From assembly GCF_000687475.1 (NCBI RefSeq), contig NC_057318.1, forward strand, positions 3,162,001 to 3,226,000: 64,000 nt of DNA, in the 5' to 3' direction. Source of the DNA: Ustilaginoidea virens (taxonomy: Eukaryota; Ascomycota; Sordariomycetes; Hypocreales; Clavicipitaceae). The translations under genes were made by a program, and so were the position numbers. How positions within the stretch are numbered: the first letter of the stretch is position 1; each line of letters opens with the position of its first letter. The notes beneath the pieces are model-generated. The model had not been told where the DNA came from. It searched no databases and saw only the letters and a list, made by a program, of their open reading frames with translations. Of this stretch, positions 55,901 through 64,000 are shown in pieces.

Positions 55901-58300
55901 ATTATAACTTTAATATCCTTAGCGATATTATTAAAATCGGCATTATTAAAGTCTTAGTCGGCAGTCCCTTTGTATTCTTATAGGAAAATATAAAATTTCT
56001 TATTATTAGGGGCGGTCTAATTAGAGCGGTTCTTTAGCTATTATACCTTTAATTCTTATTGCTCTTTATTAGTATAGTTGAATAACTAATATCCTGATTT
56101 ATTATAAATAAAGCATCTTCTTTGATAGGGCCTAGATAGAAAGGCGCGATTTTATTATTGCTATTAATACTACTATTATAGGCTGAATCGGCATTAAGGG
56201 CGGGATTAACCATATCTATAGTTAGTGAATAGTGCTATATTATTATTAATATTATTAGTATCGTAATATTATTGCTATTGAAGGAAATAATGGTATTGAT
56301 TTATATAGATCAATTCGTAAATAGAAAGGGATTGCTATAAGTTAGCGGCGAGGCCTTCGAATATAGGGGTATAACGATATAGGGCCTGGCTATATTTAGG
56401 GGTATCTCTTATAGCGTTAAGGACTTATCGGTGAAGCTTTATATTAGCTGTAAAAAGGGGAAAAAGACTACAATATAGGTATTAAAGTTCTTCTAATAAG
56501 ATATTAAGGTATTCTAGCTTTAACTTATCGGGATGTTTTGCAATAGTTAATTAAAGTATTAATCTATTCTAATAGTGTAAATAGAATTACTTTATGCTTT
56601 TATTTTCGAAATAGCTTTTAACTTTACAGATTATATTATTAAAAGTAAGGGCATTACAAATACGTTTAATATTATTAAAGTAATAAGTCTTAATATCGCC
56701 GATAAGTATAATTTAGAAGGCTCTGGCAAATATATTATTAGGTAATTTTAATAGGCAGTACTTACTTTTAAAGGATATAACTTTTAGTATAAGGAAATCA
56801 TTTATTTTGCCGCTATATCTATCCTTTATACGATAGCTGCGTAAGAGGTTAAATATCTTCTTCGATATGTTATTAAACCCAATTTAGGAATAATCTTCTT
56901 AGTTAAACCTGGCTTCTATATAGGCTTTTTAGGTATAACCTTAGGGGTATTCTAGAGGGTATTCCAGAATAGCTTATTAGTAGCCTTACGGTAGGCTGGC
57001 GGGAGCTCTAGCTAGGTCATCTTATAACCTAGGTTGGTTTAGGTTTATTAGTACTCCTATTAAAACCGTCTATTTATCGGCTTAAGTAGGCCGATATTAG
57101 CAGGAAGGGCCGGGTGCTATGCCTATTTTTGGTATTATCGGATAAGCCATTAGGGCCTATAGGCCGCGATACTACGATTCGTGATATTTAATATTAGGGG
57201 TAGTATTAGCGTTAGCTTAGGGGGCAATATCGTCATTAGGGCCTTCTATTAAAGGAAGCATATTATTAGGGCCTATAACCTAACCCTAAGGGATATTAAG
57301 ATAGCCGCCTTAGCTAGGGGTATAATCCCTAGGTTAATATATTTAATCGGGTCGGTCTTATAGGCTATAATTATCGGCTATTATATATTATTATTGATAA
57401 TAGGAGCTCTCCCCTATTTTGAATAGCAGTCTATTGTAAATAGGCGTCTTCTCTTTAGGTTATTAAGACCGGCCCCTTACTTTATTAGTAGGGGCAGGGG
57501 TAGGGGTATAAGGCTTTTTCGATATAAAGGGGGGAATAATAAGTTATTATAATTATAATCGTTCTATTAGTATAATAAAGTTCTTTAGCGTTAATAAGGC
57601 TTATGAGAGCCGTAATATAAGCTTTAACGAGGGTATTCGCATAATTATTATAAGTGCTTATAATAATGATAATGAGGGCCTAATGCATATATATAAGGGT
57701 GTATTTTAAAGCCTTTACATTTCTTGCTTAGTATTACCGATAGGTAATGAGGCTTCTTTGGTAGGGTTAAGCCAAGATAGAAATACATTGCGAGTAAGTT
57801 GCTAAGTTATTTCCTCTTAAGGCTATTGTAGATTCTATTAATATTAAAGGCATTTAAGTAGGGTTGGTATTATTAGGGAACCCGATGCTCTAATATATAC
57901 GCCGCGTTCTCATAATATTAAATGGAACTACTGTAAAACCTGAATATTGATATGCCGGAATAGGGCTTTATTCTATTTGCTATAATCCTCGCGGAATTAT
58001 TCCTAGAAATTATTATTTAGGTAGGTATTTTCCTTATAGGTATCTATAAGGAAGGCGATACGGTTATATAGCTATATATTTATAGCATTATTAGGGTCGA
58101 TAGGCTCTATTATATTAGGCTAATTATCGTTAAAGAGTGAGGCGAATCGTTATATCCTCTTAGGTAGCTCTTATAGTTATCATGATAATACTATAGTATT
58201 GAGAAGAGGGTTTAAAAAGGGGGGGGGGATATATTATAAGGAGTGTAAGATTCCCTCTTGCAGGGAGTATAAGATTTAAAGGGGGCTTTTAACTATAGTA
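55901..58300 (-). pseudogene. Copia-D gag remnant with zinc knuckle
   Basis: On the minus strand a damaged CCHC knuckle reads CFIYNKSGY near 56085-56115 (Tyr for Cys and His). Upstream (56200-58200) is Asn/Ile-rich stop-laden sequence consistent with gag. A G-run (58221-58229, + strand) and the leader up to 58617 follow; no frame is intact. Confidence 0.6.
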
Positions 58301-58617
58301 GTAAAAGAAAGAAAAAATAAGAAGAGGTTATAAATCGTTTTTTTAGATGCTAAGGGTATCTTTAAATATTATAATATTTAGCATATCTTATTCTTCCTTA
58401 TGATAGATAAGGGGAAGGAGAGGTTATAAATCGTTCTCCTTCTAGTTAATAGTATACTTAGCTATTCAAAATAGAATAGGCTGCTTATCTTCCTTATTAG
58501 TATAGCCGAGAAAGCTTAACTGCCTCTTCGAAATCAATATCTTGCTAATCTATAATGCACCATTCTTTGCGGGATATAATTATCCTATGAGTGGTGGTTA
58601 TCACCACTGATCAGTAT
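58301..58617 (-). other. Copia-D 5' leader with small inverted repeat
   Basis: Untranslated leader next to the 5' LTR. AGTGGTG-GTTAT-CACCACT (58590-58608) forms a 7-bp stem with a 5-base loop adjacent to where a tRNA primer site would be. I could not match it to a particular tRNA. Confidence 0.5.
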
Positions 58618-58957
58618 TGATATAAACTTGGGGTACCCAGTTATACATAGGGTCGCGCGCGTGGTATTATGTACCGTAAGGTTATAGGTTAAAGGTATAA
58701 TTACTTCTTTAATTATAATTGATTATCTTAAAGGAAAGAAAGGAAGTAAAAGAGGGTAATTATACGATGTGGCCTTTTTATGCGTGCCGTAGTCACGTGC
58801 ATCGGCGCAGTCGGGCCGGGCTGCCCGTATGCCCTACCGGGCTCAGGGGCTCAGGAGTAAAAGTGGCTATATCGTGCGCAACGGGTGTGCGCGATATATC
58901 CGTCGCAATATGACCAATTAGGCACCTTACGACAGCGATTCCGATATTAGCAGCTAG
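58618..58957 (-). repeat. Copia-D 5' LTR (58618-58952) plus right duplication GCTAG
   Basis: Starts TGATATAAACTTGGGG and ends GATATTAGCA, 335 bp like its partner. GCTAG follows at 58953-58957. Confidence 0.92.
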
Positions 58958-59455
58958 CGTAGTAGCATAAGTCTCTTTATTACTATAAGGTTGAAGATTA
59001 CTACGCACACAAATTCGGGCTTTAAATTTAGTGAGAAAACCGTATTTATTACACTTATATTTAAATACCTATGTAAGTGGTATAGGCTTATAATTATTAG
59101 GAAGGTCTAATAGTTGGGTAGGCTTAAAGGTTCCTTTATTCTAGTTATTGTAGAATTCGCTCTTTGCGGCCTCTTTAAATTCTGGTTTGAAATGGTGACC
59201 TTTTAAGTCTTTTTAAAACCTAGGTTTAGGCGGTAGGGATAATCGGTATGGACGTTCCTTAGTGCCTAGAAAAAAACTGCTAATAAAAGCCGTACTAGAG
59301 GCATTTTTACTAGCCAGCCTAACTAACCTTCGTAGTATAGGACTATTACTAGTCTTAGCATTTGCTTTGGAAGGATGTATAGAAGCTAGGGTAGGTAGCT
59401 GGACTGTAAGATATTGTTACTTACTAGGAACAGCTTATTCACTAGTAGGTGTAAT
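58953..59455 (-). mobile_element. Copia-C, right part: integrase-RT linker and RT N-terminus
   Basis: On the minus strand, from 59455 leftwards, a nearly open frame reads LASIHPSKANAKTSN, FLGTKERPYRLSLPPKPRF, then EFYNN and KGTF, LPNNYKPIPL, VFKYKCNKYGF, KFKARI and ETYATTLA. This is the canonical start of a Copia RT (NGTW, LP..., WVFKxKxxxxG, FKARLV, ETYAPV). Only a few stops interrupt it. The + strand frames at 59262-59471 and 58719-58913 and the minus frame at 58793-59008 are partial or antisense readings of this region. It ends at 59455 where another LTR inserted. Confidence 0.88.
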
Positions 59456-60055
59456 TATTAAAATCCTATAGTAGCCTACTAGGCTGCTGGCCTAATGCCC
59501 TGCTGGCCTAATGCCCTACTGGCCTACTGACCTTCTAGCCCTTATACCGCCTCTTGGACTTATGGTAGTATTACCTTAGGCCTTTGCCTTTTACCTTAAG
59601 GATTTTCAGTGGATTATTTACTGTATATCAAGTAAGGTAGGCCTTGTTGAAAAGGTGTGGCATTGCTAAATTAGCGTGGTTGCCCACTAGCGTGGTAGCG
59701 GCCTACTAGCGTGGTGGTTAGTCTACTAGTGTGGTGGTTAGTCACTAGCGTGGTGGTTAGTCACTAGCGTGGTGGTTAGTCACTAGCATGGTGGTTGGGG
59801 TGGCTGGATATAGCGGTATTAGTCGGATATAGCGGGGTTAGTCGGATACAGTGGAATTACTGACGAGCATTATGGGAAGCTCTCTTACTGGTTACCCTGG
59901 ATGCCTGGGCCTACCCCTCCTTTGTATATATATAGGATAGCTTTCCCCCTTCTTTTTAGATAGTAGAAGGGTAGCATAATTGAACCTGTTAATGCACTAC
60001 ATGCCTCTTAACTTCTATCTTCCCTACGTTATTCTGGTTATCTTATATTTGCCTT
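59456..60055. repeat. Truncated, inverted copy of the 774-bp solo LTR family
   Basis: Starts TATTAAAATCCTATAG and follows the reverse complement of 28540-29155, including the CTAGCGTGGTGGTTAG minisatellite (about 59670-59800). It stops at TTATATTTGCCTT where Gypsy family A copy 3 begins. GTAAT (59451-59455) would be its left target duplication; the right one is beyond the Gypsy. It inserted into Copia-C and was then hit by the Gypsy. Confidence 0.85.
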
Positions 60056-60308
60056 TATAAAGGACTGGCCCTAGGGCTACTGCGAATAGGCGTCGAATAA
60101 ATATATTAAATAGACTAAGGAGGAAAGAGAGAGGACCCGAATAAGGGCCTTTCAATAGTCTATTTAACTATATATTAGCACGGGTCAAGGTCTTAGCGTA
60201 GTTCTATAACCCTATGCCGCTAACTTATATGACCCTACCTAGGCTAGGCATAGGCATAGCCCGAGTCCTAGCCATATTATAGTATAAGCGTAGCCTAAGC
60301 CTGTAATA
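60056..60308 (-). repeat. 3' LTR of Gypsy family A copy 3 (253 bp)
   Basis: On the + strand starts TATAAAGGACTGGCCC and ends GCCTGTAATA. Same length as the two + strand family A LTRs. GCCTT (60051-60055) is the visible half of its target duplication. Confidence 0.9.
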
Positions 60309-62150
60309 TATCCCCCTTTTCCGCCTTACAATCGAATTAATTGCATTCTAAAACCCGCCTATCCTTTATGTGGGCCTAATTAGGTCGCCTAGGTTATAAT
60401 CGCAATAACCTTAAGTCTATTCATCGGGTCTAGTTTATACAAATAGGGGATATCGTAGAGTATTAATTCGGGAAAATAGTATAGTAGAAATGCATAAAAA
60501 GCCGGCATTATATCGCTAGTTAGAAGCTATTTATAGTAGCCATTAGTATTATAAAAAATTTTCGCTAGCTATCGGTAGGTAATCCCTTTAGGTAAAAGTA
60601 TGTTTTTCTCGCGCTTTTTTTATCACCCTTTTTCTTCCCTTCCTCTTCTTTCTTATAGCTGATTTAATTATTATTAGCATCCTACTATAAGTATTATCCC
60701 CCCTACTTAGGGTTGTAACAGATGCTAATATTAATAGATTAATTACCTATATATTCTCTAAAAGGCTACGCCTTATCTCCGCCTATATTTAATATATATA
60801 TCGGTTTAAGCCTAATGCGACTCTATATTCCCCTAATTGACCGTATTAAGACCCTAAATATATTTAAGCCGAACCCTAATAGCGGCTAAACTATAGGTAG
60901 TACGATAACCCCTATAAAACCTAATATTATAGAAATCTTATAACCTGCGAGTAGTTTAACTGCCTTATCTGCTGAATGCTTTAGCCCTTTAGAGCATAAA
61001 TATAAGCTATAGCGTGCTATAGGCGATTATTTATTAGAGGGTAATTCCTCTAATAAAGAGCACAAATGCGCCTATAATAAAGAGTTTTTATATAAGCGAT
61101 ATAACTAAAAAATATAGGCGATCGGTATTCTCCCCGTCTATATGCAAAAAGGCAGGAGTAAGGGCTGCTTTTACTACTAAAATATATATAGTTTGTGTAT
61201 ATAATTTGACTTTAAGCTTATTAGTAATCCTAAACTCTAGCGGATCTACTAGATATAGATTAAGGCTTATAAAGAGGGTATTACTATTATTAAACCTATA
61301 TATCCTACGATTAAAACGATTAAGGCTTAGGCTATTATCCTCTTGCCCTCTTTTCGGGCCCTTAATAACTAATAGCGGTATATTATAGCTACCGACTAAA
61401 TAACTCCCTATATCTTACATCTTGCTTTTAGTCCCTATAGTGCCACTAGTAAGGCATTAACTAATATCTCTTAGGCTATAACTCCCTCCCGCTACTAAAC
61501 TAAATCGGTTGTTAATTTGGCCCCTATATTAAGTGTAATGCGGGATATATAACGAAAGGCCTAGGAGTATTATGCCTGGATAGAATAGTATTTATCGGCT
61601 TTTGCCAGGCCCTATTTAGCCCCCCCTCCTGCCTGCCCCTTACTAACTTATTATGCTAGGGAACCGCCTGCCTATAAGTAGGATATATAGGTTCCCCTAG
61701 AAGCCTAGCTATATTATCCGCTATAGAATGCCCCGGCGCTGCAGTAGCCCTAGCCGGCACTATTGCGTCCCCTGCTGCTACTGCTATAGACCCTACGGTA
61801 TCTTTAACGGGCCCTATTATAGCCCCCCCTATATTCCCTATATAGTATATCCCCTAGAACGCTATTATATCGGGGTTATATAGGGAATTATCCGCGCTAG
61901 GCCTACTTGCCGTATGCACGCCCGACCTCCTATAAATACCACTATAGGGGTTATATACAGCCGCCCCTACTACTACCGCCTCCGTAGTAGCAGCCGCTAT
62001 AGGGGTATATTAATCCCGATAATACCGAAGAGGGCTTATATAATAATAAGTATAATAGTTATAATATAAAAAAAGGGGGAGGGTGGTATTAGCCTAAAAG
62101 AGGGGTAGATAAGCTAAATATTTTTTTTTTAATATTTTAAAAGTTTTTTT
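60309..62150 (-). other. Post-pol region of family A copy 3
   Basis: Inverted counterpart of 691-2572 and 16620-18479. The + strand open frame at 61206-61388 is the antisense frame shared with 17468-17746. Poly(T) runs at about 62120-62153 mark the boundary to pol. Confidence 0.55.
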
Positions 62151-64000
62151 TTTTATAAATAAGCATTTAGTATCGTTTATAAGTCGAATTAACCTTATTT
62201 TGATAGCCCGGCAGGCCTATTATATATATAAATATTATCCTATTTGATTTTGAATGCCTTTTATACTACTAAATCTTTAAAGTTTTCTAAAGGTTCTTAT
62301 ATAGGTAAATCGTATTCTATTTATTTAATTAGTATATTACGGTTCCTATCCTAACCCTAAGTATTTTTTACTGCTAATATCGCCTTAACCTTATATTCCT
62401 TATATAGCTAATTAGAATCTTAAGGGAGAATAAATAAGGGCCTAAGCTTAGTATTAATTACGATCTATATAAAAAGTAGATCGAAAGCAGCCTATTTAAT
62501 AAAATCGATATAAAAAACTAAATAAATACCCTTAGGGATATTAAGCTAAATAGTAAATAGGGATAAGACGGTAATAATAGTATATTTAGTAGAGACCTAA
62601 TTAAGCTTTTTATAAAGGCGATTTATCCTAATATTCCTTAGGCTAAGCTATATATAGTCCCCAATCTAGAAACGCTCTACTAGGCGGTATAAATAGTTTA
62701 TTACGTCTTATTATTATTATTATGCGAAAGCGATAGCGGTTTAGGCTAATTCCCCTCCCTCTTAAAGGTTAGCTAAAAAGAGTATTACCCGCCCTTTTAG
62801 TATTTTTATACTTAATATTATCTTTAAGGCCGGCATAATAGTTAGTATATTAAACCTATTAAGAAGCCGGTTTAGGCTAAACTCTATTACTAATAATATC
62901 TAGTTATTTAGAGCGAGTTAATATATAGCGAGGTATTTAGGCTAATTGTACTAATTAAAAGAGATTATAATATAGAGGATAGCCTAAACCTTTTAGTTTA
63001 TTCGTTCTATACTACTATTAGTTTAAAGGTAGTATATAGTCGAAAGGAGTTATTTAATCCCGATTATTTTATAAAATATTATTTAGAATTATCCTACTTA
63101 ATCTAAGCCTCTATTACTAATAATCTTATTAGGGAATCTATAGAAGTGCTATTAGTATTATTAGAATCGCTCTATATACTCTTTAGCTATTATAAAGTAT
63201 ATCGCCTCTAGCTAGATATATTTTAATAAGTGGTTAGTAATTACTATAAAAAAGTATAGGTTAAAAGAGTTATAGGCGGGGAGGTCTATTATAAAGTCTA
63301 GTAATATTTATAATTAAAAATAGTCTAAAATTGGTAAGGGCTATAGTAGACCTTATTATAGCTAGCGGCTCTTATACGCCCTATAGTATCAATAGTTCTA
63401 AATAAACCTTATTACTTTAAATAATATATTATCAAAATAATAATCCTATCGTAGCAATTAAAAGGTAATATTCTTCCCTAAGTAACCTACTATAGACGAG
63501 TTATAATATTATTAGATTACTATTATAGTTAGAGGCTCGAACAATAGGAGCTATACCTACCCCTAGTAGAGTAGTATACCGTATATATTTAGGGTATAAT
63601 CTGCAATTTATTTCTATATTGCTGCCGCTATAGGGAATTATTGCTTTCTTTTTGCTATAGCTATCTATTGTGCCTAATATATACTATCTTTAGATATCGT
63701 TTAGTCCTAAAGAGCCGAAAGGTAAATATTAGCAAAGATATATAGGCTATAAGATAGGATAATCTTTAAATCTAATATTAAGGTCCTAATGCCTTTTATT
63801 TTATCTATATCGAATGCTAAAATAGATAGTAGTTTTAGGATTTAGCCGATTTATAGTTCCGCCCTATTTACCTTTTATTCCTATCAAAAAAGTATATTAA
63901 GGCATTAGGCTTATAACCTTAGCCTATACTAAAGATAGAAATTAAAAAGCGCTAAAGTTTTAGCCTATTAGGCTTATCGCTTAGATATTTTGCGTAATTA
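62151..64000 (-). pseudogene. Family A copy 3 pol remnant
   Basis: Minus-strand chromodomain and integrase C-terminus (62240-62780) lead into integrase core and RNase H-side sequence (62980-64000), matching 2826-4080 and 18990-20220. No open frame of note. All stops seen are TAA/TAG. Confidence 0.75.

Larger units (their letters stand above)
51570..58952 (-). mobile_element. Copia-D: complete Ty1/Copia element with 335-bp LTRs
   Basis: The 335-bp LTRs (51570-51904 and 58618-58952) enclose 6.7 kb read on the minus strand. RNase H is near the left LTR and gag near the right. On the minus strand the LTR starts TGCTAATATCGG and ends TTTATATCA. The element sits inside the RT of Copia-C with a 5-bp duplication (one mismatch). 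Its interior is strongly AT-shifted, while the LTRs are CpG-rich and better preserved. Confidence 0.92.
60056..64000 (-). mobile_element. Gypsy family A copy 3, minus strand, 3' LTR to integrase/RNase H
   Basis: The 253-bp LTR (60056-60308) is followed by the reversed purine tract TCCCCCTTTTCCGCC, then the family A post-pol region (to about 62150), the chromodomain (about 62240-62340) and integrase. Further right it becomes colinear with Gypsy-B/D pol. It runs off the right edge. It is about as damaged as copies 1 and 2. Confidence 0.87.

Noticed and set aside
58590..58608. Terminator-like stem next to the Copia-D 5' LTR
   Set aside because: A 7-bp stem without a U-run in a eukaryotic element has no such role; at most it is leader RNA structure.
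59262..59471. 69-codon hydrophobic + strand ORF as a membrane protein
   Set aside because: The opposite strand encodes the linker before Copia RT, with recognisable RT text following in frame.

Overview
The window reads as a filamentous ascomycete (Pezizomycotina-type) transposon graveyard: an AT-rich block built almost entirely of nested retrotransposons that carry the marks of repeat-induced point mutation (RIP). The signs are open reading frames broken almost only by TAA/TAG, catalytic Asp codons turned into Asn, zinc-knuckle Cys turned into Tyr, and TpA replacing CpA/TpG. As a sample, bases 541-600 hold 13 TpA and no CpA or TpG by my count. There are no bacterial-type genes, no CRISPR array and no tRNA or rRNA that I can see. 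The species cannot be named from this alone.

Layout. 1-2825: 3' part of a Ty3/Gypsy chromovirus (family A, + strand). 2826-15600: a minus-strand Gypsy element (B), interrupted by a Copia solo LTR (4090-4653) and by a complete Gypsy element (C, 5829-13445, TSD AGGAT). 15601-18732: second family A 3' part (+). 18733-44556: one long minus-strand Gypsy element (D), with its 5' LTR at 44315-44556. It is broken up by a full-length Tad-like LINE (LINE-1, 20610-27434), a 774-bp solo LTR (28382-29155) and a second full-length LINE (LINE-2, 29950-43458). LINE-2 itself contains a complete Copia element (Copia-B, 30118-35937) and an inverted, 5'-truncated and hardly mutated LINE 3' end (40938-41786).

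44557-49435 is the only island of ordinary base composition. It holds one intact orphan ORF (45580-46338) and a broken three-exon coiled-coil gene (about 47560-48244). It also holds three direct copies of an unusual hairpin-rich repeat (about 44719, 46513 and 48519), a perfect 67-bp inverted repeat (48273-48412), and a short promoter-like cluster of CACGTG/CACATG boxes.

49436-59455 is a minus-strand Copia element (Copia-C) split inside its reverse transcriptase by a second complete Copia element (Copia-D, 51570-58952). 59456-60055 is a truncated copy of the 774-bp LTR, cut by a third family A Gypsy element on the minus strand (60056-64000, running off the window).

Target-site duplications let much of the nesting order be reconstructed. 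No element appears able to move by itself. The value of the window lies in the insertion history, the graded RIP, and the small gene island with its own repeat family. Exact ORF limits inside RIP-damaged elements are approximate; LTR and TSD limits were read base by base.
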